A DNA stretch of 64,000 bases from Artocarpus heterophyllus (GCA_025403435.1 CM046354.1:24152728-24216727); one strand, 5' to 3'. Positions 10,153 to 22,900 are shown, numbered from the stretch's first letter. The notes: generated by a model not told the origin, from the letters alone. Translations and numbers: made by a program.

Positions 10153-12471
10153 ATCAAACATAATCAGGTTTCTAATTGATCTCTCAGAAGGACAAATTTT
10201 TTTTTTCTATGTATTTTTTTTCCTCCTAATAACTTTTCTATATTCACATGCACTTTTATTAAATTGTTTTTTTTTAGTATTTCTAATTACTTTTGCACAA
10301 ATATATAAATACTTTTTAAAATATTTTTTGGGATTTTTTTCCCTAATATCTCCCTATGACGTGATAATTTTTTGCGGAATGGCTCTCATAGGTTTATTTT
10401 TTTCCCTTAATTATCCCATTGAAATAATTTATTCACAAGTGGATATCTACCTATCTGTTTTTTTCTGTAATATCCAGATAATTACTTTTCAAGTATCTTG
10501 TGGATAATATTTTGTCTAACTGGCCTCATTGAAATCTCTTTTTTTTTAATTTGTTCTACTCAAACAGTGTTTTTTTTTTAATAAACTAATCTTTTAAAAA
10601 AAACAGCAAATTGTAAATTTTTAAGAAATTTTACGTGTTCCTACTAAAAAAAATGTAACATACTGAATATGGACGCGTGGAGTGCGTGTTTCAACTAATA
10701 CTTAACTAGTCCCTTGATGGGGAAAACTCGAAAGAAAATATGTTAAACATGGTTAAGGACTCCATCTCTCTTCTCTTTTAACTAATTAAAAAAGTAGATT
10801 GGTGGTGCTATTCCCATCTTCGTCACTACCGAACTCTTAACGCCTTAATTACTTGGCAAGACAGCGAAATCTTAATTAATGCATACAAAGGTACTTCGGT
10901 ATTGATAAGCTTCAAGTAGGGCAGAAAACTTCTAGCTTTTAATCCTCGTAATGATTTTAGCTATAGAGAAGAACAGCTTACAGACCTAGCAAACTACCAC
11001 CGAAATGGGGGCAAGTAGTTTAAAGTTTAGGGCCCTCGACACATTTTATTTATTTGTTTATTTACTTTTGAGAATATTTAGGACAACAATTTTAGTAATT
11101 AGACTGCCCAGCTCAGAAAATGTTAACCACTTCTTTGGACAGACTTCCTTCCCAGTAGACAACTTGAGCTATAAAATTCTTGAACAAGGTATCCATATTT
11201 TCTCCTAAACCTTCTTGGGAAGTATTATGATAGAGGTAGCACTAACTAAACTGTGAAGGATAAAGAATATGCACATCTTGAAAGATTCCATTTTAATTCA
11301 CAAATGTTATGTACTTATGAATGGAATAAATTGCAAATCTTGTTCTGATACTGCCTTTTTTTTTCCATAAAAGATTTGCAAATATCCTCATGTTAAAAAT
11401 AACCAAAAACAAAAATAGAATAGAGAAACATATTTGTTGTAGTTAAACATCGTTTCATTGGGCAATACCTCGCTACTATCGACAGGGCATCGTGTGATAC
11501 CAGCCCACTCGAACTAGAATGCCTCATGGAGGAGCTTTGTCGAGGAAAATCTCACAAGCCACGAGTCCACATTAGATGTCCACATTGATGAAACATGCTC
11601 AACAATAGCATCCCCCAACCCTCAACCCGTCCAGACTGGTCCTAAAACTCGACGTCTTCAAAGAGTAAAAATGTAGTTTAACCCCCTGTAGAATAAATGT
11701 GTCTTAACTTAAAAACTCTAAAGAAGAGCTAGCCATCACTAAGGCACCTCTGCCTACAAAACCAACTTGGCCAAGACAAAAGAATCTTAGAAATGTTTAA
11801 AAGGTGGCCTAAATCTGCAGTCTCCGCTTGCTAATTTAAGCCTTCCACCTAAGGCTAAAAATTTCGTTCATATCATTTACTATAGTTGTGTTAAGCTAAA
11901 TACTTGTAGTGCAATTGTCTTTATCTCAATTTACATTAAGGGTCCTGAAAGAAGAAGAAACCCCCCTTGACAAGATAAGTGAGGTTTCTGTAATATTCTC
12001 CAACTTTGTGTCCTTATTTCTTGCTTTGGAAAATATGTTGGTTAAAAGCTAATGTTGGCAAAGGGAGTACTTAGTTGAAGTAGTGTTTATGGAGTCCGTG
12101 TAAACTACAACAGAGGGAATTGTGTCTTGCTTTCTTATCTTTCCACTTCTAGCAAAAGAAAGTAAAAGGAAACCAGAAGCAGTAAAAGCCAAAAGATTTA
12201 AAAAGAGAGAAAATCAGGAACCATTTTGAACTAATTCTAGTTGTACCACTGATCTAACAAAACTGCCAATACAAGCAACTCTCAAATGGAAGGAACAATT
12301 TGCTCATGAGGGAAAAAAGAGAGAAATTACTTTTGCAATATGTACAGGGAGTAACAATCAGCTTCCCGAGAAACAGTGGTGATGGAATTCAATTCCAAAC
12401 TTTATGTCCATTCGAATCCTTCTTGAGCTGGAAGCCTTGTCGCATTTTTAGATGCCAGAAATCATCCAAAT
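10153..12471. other. intergenic DNA 3' of the RING gene
   Basis: This is AT-rich DNA with several T runs (10190-10620). No intact gene is seen. The 67-residue frame near 11005 is short and unrecognised. A slightly less AT-rich stretch (11450-11690) has coding-like composition but no recognisable domain. The 3' UTR of the RING gene should lie just below 12472, but no polyadenylation site could be placed. Confidence 0.5.
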
Positions 12472-15400
12472 TTAGGGATTTGATGGGCTTTCTACATGCT
12501 TGTTTGCCGAGTCTTTAGGGCTCAAATTACCCTCAGCAATGGAGGAGACATTTTCCCCAGCTTCTGCAGCACCACTCTTGGTTGTTAAATGATCTTGTTG
12601 GACGGAAATCACACCATGGTTTTCCTGACTTCTCGATCCATGATTTGTCAAGATACACGGACAAGAATTTGAATCAAGGGATTCCACCCCATAACGAGAT
12701 CGAATAGCTGAACTGAACATGGGTTGCATCAAGCGTTTTTTATCCGGACATTCACGCAGTGACATCCGACAAATAGGGCAAGTGGAATGCTGCTGGAGCC
12801 ATATGTCTACGCAGGTCATGTGAAAGGAGTGCCCACAATAAGGAAGGATCCGCAATATGTCATCGTTATGGTATTCCTCAAGGCAAGCGGTGCATCTGCA
12901 GCATATAAGAGAATCACAATTCATTAGCGGGGAAATCAGAAGAGTCTTTGATATAAAACAGGTGAAAAAAGTTCAATGTTCATTGGATGGAACCAAGACA
13001 GAATAAACAATATTTTCTTCATTTAAATGGAACTCATTACAAATATCATTTCATAAAGCACAGTGGCATAAATGTCTTGATACAAAAGCGTAGAAGACAG
13101 TGATGAAACAATATTTCTTGTAAAACAACAAAACCTAGTTCATAGAAGACCTTAAGTATTAAATTTAGGGACAAGAAGAAGAATACGTGACATAGTTGTG
13201 TGTCTCAAAAAACTGTAGTTATATTTTTAAGCATCTGCTCAGGCCCCAAATGAGGTTGGAGACACTTTTGCCCCCTTCTATGGCTACCGGGGCAAATGGA
13301 GAACAATTTATTATTGATAATATCATCAGGAAAAATGTTCGTATCATGTCCAACTTTAGAGGCTATAAATTTCATAGTCACTAATGTCAGAGATCCAAAA
13401 GAGTCTCAAGCAAGTTACAATAGAAGTTTTACAAAGCACATACAATGTCTAGAATTCCATTAAACATGTTTACCCCATCCTAAAGAACCAATCAAACAAA
13501 ATTAATCCCAAATGAAAAGAAGAGAGTAAATAACAGTAATGATCCCGCTTAGCGACATGAAGGTCCTCATATTGAAAATACTAGTGAAGTTGCACCATTT
13601 ATGTTCCATAGTGATTGTACAACCATGAAAAATCTTATATAATTATAAGATCCCCTTTTTTACTATTCTCCCATCAACTGTTCAGCCCCTTTTTCATGCA
13701 CTTCAAATTACACACAGTTTGGGAACAAGCAATTATAATCACATACTGTTGGCCCACAACACAACAACTGCATAATTGATGTGGTACTATATTCCACCAG
13801 GCACCAATCACACCCACGGACAACTATTTTGGGGCCCAAACCATTTTCAACCTGAACTACACTACAGTGTTTGAAAGCATAGTAATTCTCAGCTTGAACC
13901 CATTGGCACTTAGGACCCCCCCACATGCTCCCCTTCTATATTGGAGAAACCATCTCTCTGTCCCAAGCTCACCTCTCTCCTCTCTTCAGATCGTTGCACC
14001 TTTCAATTTTAAAAAACTTGGATGATAATAAAAACCTCCTTTGTTTCAAATAGATAATCTATTACAACAATGCAAAGATTGTAACTGTGCTTTTTTCATT
14101 ATTATTCATTTATACAAAGTCTTGCCCTGATTCTAAATTTGGTCAAAATAGCTACTTGAAAATACATTTTCACACTGCATAAAAGAAATGTCTGCTTGAT
14201 CTTAAAGTAAGCAACTTTATGATCAGACATCCGATTTGACTGCTATCAGATGCCAAAAAATTGCAGATCAAAGTTGTTGCTTTTCTAGTTCCTCTTAGAA
14301 AGCTATCATTTTTTTTCCTTATTTTTTTAGTGAACGGCAATAACATCTCCAACAAATAACAATGTATTTTGCACAACTATTCTGACCAAAGGAGGTTTCT
14401 GTTGCTAGCCTACAAAATCAGTAACGAACTTACAGTAACTTGAATCAAATTCTCTATCATAACGACTAAACGGTCAAGAAAGTAGTCAAACAATAGCAGA
14501 TAGATTGAAATGATGTATTTATCTAGTCTTTGTCCGTAGTTAATACTATAATTTATTACAGTACTTGCAAATACTACAGCGTACAGCATTGCCATCATGA
14601 TTTGACTTAAGAAAGTCATTGCACAGTGTACATAAGAAAAATGGGAAGAAGAAAGAACATACTGAGCATCTTCTGAACATGAGAAAAATGCATCACTGTA
14701 CTTCTTAGTCGGAAAGCTGGCTATAACTACAGGTTCAAGTCCACGCAATCCACGCTCCAGCTGTACCAATGGAAATTCAAAACTAGATAAGTTCATGATT
14801 GACTTGGAGGATCCGAGTGAATATATATGCCAGGCCATAAAAGGAAAGCCAAATTTGTATAGCGTATCGATAGCGAGACGATAGGAAAACATTGACAAAC
14901 TTTTTATAAGATATAAGATATAGGGCAGATTCACCATTACTGGTATGCATAAGAAAGACAATTTTTAGAGTTTCTAAATTATAACAATAATAGACGCAGA
15001 ATTGACCATTACTGGAGTATAATTGACCATGGAAAACAGGCACATAAAAATACATGCAACAAAATAGAAAACTGTAAACAAAGATAAATCAGTTGAATAC
15101 TTTAGACAATTCACAACTAGGAAATAAAACCGAATTGGACGAACAAAGTCAGATCTGAGTGGCACTAAAAATGGAAGTGCAGAAGGGTGAAAAAGAAAGA
15201 GTCTCTTGGAACTCTAATGAAAATAAAAAATAAAAATAAAAAGAAAGAAAGATACATCAAACATCACTTTGATCTAGATTCTAGAGAAACGAAAAACCCA
15301 TCAATCAAAAAATGATTGCAATACTTGTCAAATTCACACAAGCAATTATCTGAAATTTTTAAATCATTAAATGGTAAATGCCCAGATGCCAATTCATCTA

Positions 15401-15652
15401 AATTATGCCAAAGAACACATTTTTACTAAATGGGCAAATCAGGATTTAAGAAACAAAAAAAAAAAAGAAAACAAAGAAAGAAAGACAGCTTACAATACTG
15501 AGATCGGATCTGGAAGCAATGGGGAAGGATCGCCTAGAAGCATTGAGATGAATCCGAGCACAGACGAGCCTTGTACAGACGAAGACTATGAACAAAGTGC
15601 TCACTGCGAATCCTATCACAGTCATCACCAGATTTATCCCTGAAGATATCAT
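12472..15652 (-). CDS. RING-H2 finger protein, ATL-like E3 ubiquitin ligase (three exons)
   Basis: Exons 15652-15494, 14760-14663 and 12895-12472 (minus strand) give a 226-residue protein. The start MISSGINL is chosen because family members begin this way. A hydrophobic membrane segment spans about residues 6-32, followed by basic residues. GLEPVVI lies near residue 60. The RING-H2 domain has Cys87, Cys90, Cys106, His108, His111, Cys114, Cys125 and Cys128 (CX2C-X15-CXHX2HX2C-X10-CX2C), with the Trp expected for E2 contact in DIWLQQHS. A polar tail ends SPSNP. Introns of 733 and 1767 bp have GT-AG ends (GTAAGC/TACAG and GTATGT/TGCAG). Intron 2 falls inside the codon before the first RING cysteine. 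The likely role is a membrane-anchored E3 ligase passing ubiquitin to unknown targets. All eight metal ligands are present and no defect is seen. Confidence 0.92.
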
Positions 15653-16300
15653 CCTCTCTCCTCCGAACCAAAAAAAAAAAAATCCAAAAAAACCAGATAT
15701 CAAAAACCCAGAAAAAAATAGTCCAAATTAAGCAGCTCTCACTCTATGAATCATATATTCACTGTACTGAATTTCCCCAGAGAGGAGCTGTGCTTTTAAA
15801 AGCCGCAGCAAAAGAAAAGACTATTGCTTTTTATTTTTCTTGGCTCTGGATTTATGCCACTTGTCACGTACTAATTACAACAATAGTTTTTATTTATTCA
15901 TGTTTTTTGCTTTCCTTTTCCGTGATTCCAAACAACAGTAAAGTCAGTAAAACATCTATTTTCTTTTTTTTTAGCTCGTTTTTGTGCTTATGTATCTGCG
16001 TGTGGAGGAGAAGAAGAAGAAGAGAAGTATTTTGAAGTTGAAGAAAGCAGGGAAAGGATGGAGAAGAGGAAAATGGAAGCCATGGAAGTAGGGGTAGCTA
16101 AGGACTGAGAAGGGACCAGAAAGAGGAGAATAAAAAGAGATTCGGGCGAAATGGAGGGATCTAATTGGGCAAATTTTTAGATCTAAATGGAACTCCTTTT
16201 TTTTTTTCCATTCGATTACTAAAAAAGAAAAAAATGGAACTCGTTTTTTTAAATGTCTCCAAATGGAACTGTCTTTCGTGGACTCAGACAATTTTAATAA
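15653..16300 (-). promoter_or_regulatory. probable 5' leader and promoter region of the RING-H2 gene
   Basis: This region lies directly upstream of the start codon. A TATA-like TTTTAAAA sits at 15794-15801, about 145 bp from the ATG. A GA-rich stretch is at 16003-16030. Neither site is diagnostic, and the transcription start is not known. Confidence 0.35.
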
Positions 16301-19300
16301 GAGGACCAAACATCAAGGTCTTCACCACATAAATCATGCAATCTCTAGTTTATACGTTTTTTTTCTCCTTCAAATAAAAAAACGAAGTTTGAAATATATA
16401 ATTTATGTCATAAGGTCAAAAAGACTAATTCATAATAACTTTGAAAATTTGAGGCCACCTTTTCTCATACCCTTCTGTTAGGCTTTTTTTTTTTCCCCCT
16501 ACTCAAGTGTGGCAACGAGTTCTTTTAGAGTGGGGCGGCTTCGTCATGACTTGGGAGGGAACCTTGTTGCTTGGGGAGTGGTTCTCCTTGTAGGTTGTGC
16601 GACGTTCTCAGGTGGCCGTCTAAGATGACAAGGTGACGTGACGAACATGTTTGAGGGAAAATTCTTTATGGGTTGGAGGTATTGGCCAATCTTGCATTGT
16701 GGCTTCTTCGATTTTCAGCTAAGAGATGGAGGTGCAATGGTGCCGTATTCTTTGACCGGTGAAGGTAGGCAATGCCGTTTTTCCAACAGCCTTCTAGCAG
16801 TGTCATAAGGTCCTCGCCCATTTGCGACGACGGTCAGCTCGTTCTTGGTAGCCTCGTCGTAATCGTTTAGGCCGTACCCATTTCTTTTAGTTTTTGTGTT
16901 TGTCAAATAAAATTGGTGATGTTTTCGCCATTTAAAAGTAATTTATTTTCTGTATTTTGTTGGTTTGTAACTATAATAATGGAGGTAGTCTCCTCATCTT
17001 CTGTCATAGTCTTTTTAGTTAGTCCTAAAATTTTGTTCTCGACAGAATTGTGATAGGCCTTGGTGTTATCACTCTCCTGATCTTGTTCAATTAGAGTTTT
17101 CTACCTTTTATAGTAGCATATTTAAAATAGCCTTGTTCGTGCTTGATTTGTTGTAAGTCATTTTAGTTTCTTCATATTGAACTCAGTATATGTATTATCC
17201 CTTGAACGTTTTCAATCAAACCATTTAGTGGTTTTGATCTATAGTTAGGGCTAGGTCGCTATACACATTGTGGTCTTTCGCATCTAAATCAATGGTTATA
17301 CTTTTTTAATTTAGAATGCCAATTTCTCTTGTTAAATAAAAAAAGTAAAAAAAAGACCACAAAAATTTTATCATTCTAAAAAAGACATTATTGGGAAGCG
17401 ATAAATAAAGCCATCCTTATAAAAGTCTATTAATTTATTTAATTTCTTGTTGTGATTTTATAAGTTATTTTTATTTTCCTATACGTGGAATCAATCTTAC
17501 AAAAAAAGTTATTCATAAAAGTGAAAGCTAATGGTTTTATTCTTCAATGGAGGAGAATGATATAAAATGTGCAGTTCTTAGATTTGAATGGGTGGTAAGA
17601 GAAAAGAGAATACTAAATTAAATTGGACACCCAATTATAACTTTATTTAATAAAAATAAAAAATAACAGAAAATCACATCTAAGCAAAGTAACTATCTTC
17701 GTTCTTCCCTTCTACACACTATCAGTCGTCAGCCTCAAACTCTTCCCCGATGTAGGCGCTGTGTTCGCCGTGACCCATCAAGGGGTCTCTTTTTTCTCAT
17801 TGTAAGAACATGACTCGACCATGCCCCATCACCCCGTCCCGATCACGCCCAATCACTGTGGCTCCCAACTCTAGTGAGATTCGCGAAAAGTGCAACGACT
17901 GTGGCTTTGTTTCTGTTTTCCAAAAATGAGTAAAAAAAAATGGTCTTGAGTTGAAACTATTTTATAGATCTTTGAATATAATCTATGAATTTGTAGAACA
18001 GTGCATTTTTATACATAGTGCATTTATAAATTCGTGTTTTTTTTTTTTAACTTTGGGATACTTTTTTTTTTCTTTTTATCAAAGCTCAAAACTTTGCATG
18101 GAGAAATTTTTTGAAACAAGAAAGAGAAAAATAACAGAATGAATAGTCCCAAATTAAGAAACAAAATTCTTTCAAAACTCCACCATCTCCAAAGCCCACT
18201 ATAGTATACTTGGAGGAGTGAGAGTGATCACGATGACAATGCTGGGCTTCGATAATCGAAGTCCAAATACTCTAACCAGTCTAAGAATAAAATGCAAGAG
18301 AGAGAGAGAAAGTGATTTTAATTTTTTAAACCTTCTCTATGGGAGGTTGAACAATACGGCTTAAGAGCGCCAGCGGAGGAGAGAAGGAAGAAGAGGAGGG
18401 CCGAACAGATGCAAAGGATGGCTTTTTTATTTTATTTAGAACGAGGGAAAGGAGCACTGATTCATGCTTTTGACCATACTTTTGCAAATATGAGCGCCAT
18501 AGGAGGTTGGGCACTTGGGCTTGAGAGCAAAAGAGCCGCGGGCGGAGAAGGAAGAAGAGGGGGGCCAAGACAGATTGAAGGAGTCTTTTTTTTTTTTTTT
18601 TTTTTTTTTTTATTTTTTTAAAGAAGGATAGAAATGAGTACTGTTGATATTTTTGATCTTATTTTTGCAAATTTGAGCTCAACTTTCTAACACCATTTTG
18701 CTAAAATCCGGCCACTCCCGTTGCCTACTCGATCGGTGGAGAATAAAAATGGCCCCATCATAACTTTTCTCTCATAGAAAATATCTCTCTCTCTCTTTTT
18801 TTTTTTTTTTGGATTGAAACAAAGTAATGTTTAATTTGTCTTTTTTTTTTGTTTTTTAACTTAAAGATTTATTATTTAAATATTATTTGACTATGATTAA
18901 ATACATGTTTGGCAATCTCAATTTTCAATCAAAGCTTTTGGTTGATATGATGTAAAGCGCTCACATGTTTTAATATCGAAAAAAACAAGTTACATTATAA
19001 AACTCTAACATATTATAGTATTTTTAATCAAAATTAGGTTACATTATTTTTAGTCAAAATTGGTTCAAACCACCCCTCAAAACACTTTTAACAATATACA
19101 TTGTTTATATCTATCTTTTTCAAAGGTAGAATTATCAATTCTGTGATATTTATACTTTACAGCATTTTAAAACTCTAAAAAACATATAAGATTAGATACA
19201 CTAGTAAAAAAAATTAAAGCTAAATGACATATAAATGAAATGCTTTAAGGAAAGAAATGTTTTTTTTTTTTAAACGTTATCATGATCTCTATCTTGGTTT

Positions 19301-19316
19301 AGTCATGATCATTGCA
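16301..19316. other. intergenic DNA upstream of the RING gene
   Basis: No credible gene is seen. A less AT-rich stretch at about 16490-16880 has no recognisable protein in any frame. A two-copy duplication at 18341-18680, a run of 26 T (18586-18611) and many T-rich tracts are present. Confidence 0.5.
18341..18680. repeat. two-copy tandem duplication, unit about 161 bp
   Basis: GGAGGTTGAACAATACGGC at 18341 and GGAGGTTGGGCACTTGGGC at 18502 start parallel copies. Both continue with GGAGAAGGAAGAAGAGG-type sequence, a T-rich stretch and then GATCTTATTTTTGCAAAT or its variant. The second copy has an expanded T run. Confidence 0.65.
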
Positions 19317-19793
19317 ATTGTTCTATAGGGTAAATTATACTGACATTCCTTGTATTTTATCAAAATTAGAGAGACACCTCTTAGGCCACAACTAATCGCA
19401 ATGACATCTCCTAACTGTTTAAAAATATTATAGAGAGACCCCTCTGTTAGTTGACCAAGAAGGTTGACTGTTAGTTGATCGTTAATTTTATTTTAGATGC
19501 CAAAAATGGCTCTTCGTTTATCAAAAAACATTTTTAGCTATTTATATAGTTGAAAATGACATTTTTAGTAAAAAAATGAGTATAAACAATTTCAACGCAC
19601 TTGTAATCATGAATTTCACACCCCAATAGTAGAGAAAATGTTTTTTTCCCCGTTGAAAAGTCCCTTTTTGATAGTAATATTATTGAAAAATTTACATTTA
19701 TAACAGTTAAAATGAGATAAATTTTCTTCATCCACTAATATCTTTTTTCTTTTTTCTCCAAAGATGACAACTATGCCTAAAATAAAATAAAAT

Positions 19794-20059
19794 ATAAAGA
19801 TTAGAGTTACATAGTCTAAAAAAAATTTCATAGTTGCTTTAAAAAAAGTGCACAATTAATTTTCCAAATATATAGCACTCCCCCTTATTATAAATAAAAA
19901 CCTGATTTTTTGAAGAAAAATAAAAAATAAAGATTAGAGTTACATAGTCTAAAAAAAATTTCACAATTGCTTTAAAAAAGTGCACAATTAATTTTCCAAA
20001 TATATAGCACTCCCCCTTATTATAAATGAAAACCTGATTTTTTGAAGAAAAATAAAAAT
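19794..20059. repeat. 133-bp tandem duplication inside the MULE
   Basis: Two almost identical copies (19794-19926 and 19927-20059) start ATAAAGATTAGAGTTACAT and end GATTTTTTGAAGAAAAAT. Only a few substitutions and single-base indels separate them, so the duplication is younger than the diverged terminal repeats. Confidence 0.9.
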
Positions 20060-20158
20060 AAAAATCCTCTCTCTCTTGGGTGGGGCACAAGATTGGGGAC
20101 CAATAGAGTAGGAGGCGCAATAGAGAGGGGGATTTGGCAGGAAGACGGCTTGGCAGGT

Positions 20159-20375
20159 CGGGAAAGGCAAGAAGGGGCAAATAGGTAGGGGTTAGGGCGC
20201 AACAAGAAAGGGGTGGGCAGGCAGGGATCAGGGCGTGAAAAGATTGGGATGGGCGGGTAGGGATCATGGCACGATGGGAAGAGGGTGGGCAAGCAAGGAA
20301 CGTGGCATGAGGGAAAGGGGATGGGCGGGTGGGGATTGTGGCGTGATGGGAAGGGGATAGGTGGGTTGTGCAGGG
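20159..20375. repeat. 36-bp G-rich minisatellite inside the MULE
   Basis: Unit starts at about 20159, 20195, 20231, 20267, 20303 and 20339 are exactly 36 bp apart. Units share GGGRTGGGCGGGTRGGGAT-like sequence and diverge by substitution. Because 36 is a multiple of 3, the minus strand reads as a 12-residue repeat in several frames. That appearance of coding is judged accidental. Confidence 0.85.
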
Positions 20376-20633
20376 GGACGTCAGGTGGACGGTAGGCAGA
20401 TGGAGGGTAGCAAGGATAGAAGGAGGGGGAAAGGGGTATGGTGGGAGTTTATTTGTCTACATAGATGATAGGGTTTTTTTCCCCCAAATCAATAAATTTT
20501 TTAAGACCAATGGTTGACATTAACCGGGGTATTTTTATTATTTCAAACAAAAAATTAACAGAGTATGCCTAAGGAATATCAATGTGATTAGTTTTGGTTT
20601 AGGGATATCATTGTAATTTAGCCATTGTTTATA

Positions 20634-21131
20634 TTCAGCTTTTGTTGTTTGGATTTCCACTGTCTTGGCACTTGTGAGTGACTCGTGATCTTGTGGACTA
20701 TACTCATAAGGTAATTGCAATAATTAAATCCAACATTATATTAAATTAATTTTTTTTAGAAAGATATTAAAGTGAATTACGATTTAAGAGTGTCTGGTAC
20801 ATCTTTTGCACAATATGAAGCCATGAACTTCTTTGTAAAATTTGGCATCCAAGTAATTTGCTAAAACAACACTCCTAAAAGATAGGACATTCGACATTCC
20901 ATTCTCAATTCTTGTCGCGATGCAAATTCATCACTATCTCTTAGAGACTTTACCTTTTTATCATTTTTTATTTATTTTTCATGCCAATCATCATGTGAAA
21001 TTGGAAACTAAAGTCTTTAATGAAGTTGGCAATTTCACAATTCGCACTATTAATTAACTAGGAGGAAAGAAGAAACAAGTAATAAAAATAGTCCAATACA
21101 TGCTAGTTATTAATTTTGATTATACATATAT
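20634..21131. other. intergenic DNA between the MULE and Gypsy-C
   Basis: About 500 bp of AT-rich DNA with no gene, repeat or motif that can be assigned. Confidence 0.5.
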
Positions 21132-21925
21132 TGGGGTACTATTTGATCAGGCCCAAATCATTCAGTAGAGGCCTAGAATGAGAAATCTAGATTGTGATCA
21201 GATCGAGTCAAGCCCAATAGGAGTGTTTAATACGACAGATTGACATGGGAAACATCACTTGCACATTGCTCAGTTAATATGAGGAGTCGATCTATTCGAT
21301 AGTTTAGGTTCAATTATAGTATATTCATTTTCATTATGTGAATCTGAAAATTCTTCATCAATATAGATTTGCTAAGTGTCGATTCGATGGAATTAATGTG
21401 CCAAACTTGACAATTACAAGGAAGGTCATGCTAAGACACGAAATAGGACATGGCAAAAGGTTCAATGTTTACACCACGTGTCCCACTACTAAATGCATTA
21501 TTGTGTCCACTCCTTCCACCAAATTGGAGCCATGATCTCGCACAATGCTCTATATAAACAGCACTAGCAACTTCGCTGAGCGATCAAAAAAATCTACAGA
21601 AACTCTACAGAAATACTCATTTTCTCTCTTTATCTCTCACAAACACTTTATAACTTGTACTCATTCATAGATTTATAGTGAAGAATAGTGGACGTAGCTC
21701 TCATTATAGAGTGAACCACAATAAATCTCTGCCTGTGGTATCATCTATTTTGCAGTATCATTTTGATTATTTACAACTTTGATCTAATTCTATCATTATT
21801 TTGATCCTTTTTTGGAAGCTAAATAGATCCTAATAATAGTGATTTGAGGGCCTAAATTCTTAAATAATAAATATCAAATTAAATAATAACTTGTTTATAT
21901 TTAACTATAAATCCAATGTCTATAG
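21132..21925 (+). repeat. Gypsy-C 5' LTR (approximate ends)
   Basis: The region starts near TTGGGGTACTATTTGATCAG and contains a TATA box in CTATATAAACAGC (TATATAAA, 21551-21558). It then has the GAGTGAACCACA segment common in plant gypsy LTR leaders. The end is estimated from the primer site that follows. Exact ends cannot be fixed without the 3' copy. Confidence 0.6.
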
Positions 21926-21944
21926 TTTAGCACCGACCGTAGGG
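21926..21944 (+). other. Gypsy-C primer binding site (decayed)
   Basis: TTTAGCACCGACCGTAGGG resembles the TTTGGCGCCGTCTGTGGGA-type site of Tat-lineage elements, with several transitions. The cognate tRNA is not assigned. Confidence 0.5.
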
Positions 21945-21989
21945 TCTTCAAATCGCCAACATGAGGATTTTAAAGCTTCGATATCAGAT

Positions 21990-22680
21990 ATGGCAGATGG
22001 CACATACCACCATAATGTACCTAACATACAGAATAAAGAAACATAGGCCGTCTCTTGAGGAGATGAACAGATGGAGATTCTTGCTGCCGAGGTGGAAATG
22101 CTAAAAAAGCTGCTTCACGAACAAGTAGCGCATTTCCAAGGATGCGATAGATGACTTAACCAACTCAACAGTGATAACAATGCTCTCAAAAGCCAGATCA
22201 ACTACCAAAATTCTTAACTTTTAGCCTATTCTTATTACTACCCATATTTTGGGTATTTGACAGCCCCAACGACGATAGCAACATAATGGCAATACTAGAC
22301 ACCACCTCCAACTAAGCAATAGCCTTCTTATAGCCCCATCAAAAAGATGCAACTATTGTACACGACCCCAACACCTACAATAGTAACTATAATTACAACA
22401 ATACCAGCACCGACAGCAACAATAGCAGCTACAAACATTCAGTAGAGTGCAAACAGAGAAAATCTGTAAACATTTAGAAGGCAGAATGAAGAAATCTAGC
22501 AAACAGTACAAGCATAAGCCGTACAGCTGCCAGCCTTATTAATTACGGAAGCCATCCATCTAATGATGCAAAATATGCTTGATTAGAACACCAAAATGGT
22601 CAAAGAGAAGATCGACCAGAAAGTAACAAAGGACATAAGCAAGACCTTGCGCTCGATGATATCTCAAAGAACATATGTGA
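21990..22680 (+). pseudogene. gag: Gypsy-C gag, N-terminal part (interrupted)
   Basis: It starts at ATG 21990 (MADGTYH). Stops follow, then a coiled-coil-like stretch EILAAEVEMLKKLLHEQV near 22080 and a low-complexity Asn/Thr-rich part, ending near KTLRSMISQRTYV at 22680 where Copia-B begins. The gag continues at 50254. It is assigned by position after the primer site and by continuity with the gag core beyond the insertion. Confidence 0.6.
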
Positions 22681-22900
22681 TGTTCAAAAACAAAATGCAG
22701 CAGAATTTTAAAAGTTTAAATAGAGTCTTTTCTAAAACACAAGTTTGACATGCTGAGTACATAAATTAATGACAAATCTTACATACCTATTTTGTATATG
22801 GAAGGTATAGAAAAATCGAGAAGAGAAAACGTTCTAGAAAAGCCTTAACCAACTGGTCTTCTTTGTTATTCTCTATCCACAATTGGAGTGCGGGTGGTCA
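22681..22900 (-). repeat. Copia-B 3' LTR, distal fragment
   Basis: It matches 48257-48478 of the 5' LTR (shared blocks CAGAATTTTAAAA, AAAACACAAGTTTGACATGCT). It breaks at GGTCA where Copia-A begins. Confidence 0.88.

Larger units (their letters stand above)
19328..20623. mobile_element. non-autonomous Mutator-like element (MULE) with terminal inverted repeats
   Basis: The left end starts GGGTAAATTATACTGACAT and the reverse complement of the right end starts GGCTAAATTACAATGATAT. Similarity continues for about 80-100 bp per arm, including ACTAATCGCAATGACAT versus ACTAATCACATTGATAT. Flanks carry ATTGTTCTATA (19317-19327) and ATTGTTTATA (20624-20633), a slightly decayed TSD of 10-11 bp. MULE TSDs are usually 9-11 bp with long inverted repeats, so a MULE is the best call. 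No transposase is present. The interior holds a 133-bp duplication and a 36-bp G-rich minisatellite. Confidence 0.75.

Noticed and set aside
11450..11690. Possible transposon-derived coding fragment with a TRRLQRVK-like stretch
   Set aside because: It resembles a copia linker only in a few basic residues; no domain, ends or frame support it.
14410..14961. 183-codon minus-strand frame as a separate protein
   Set aside because: Only 14760-14663 matches the RING-H2 family, and it is bounded by splice sites. The rest is intron read-through.
16490..16910. Less AT-rich stretch with a 63-codon minus-strand frame
   Set aside because: No recognisable domain, splice signals or neighbouring exons.
19839..20292. 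Three overlapping minus-strand proline-rich reading frames
   Set aside because: They are produced by the 36-bp and 133-bp tandem repeats, since 36 is a multiple of 3. No start context, splice pattern or domain.
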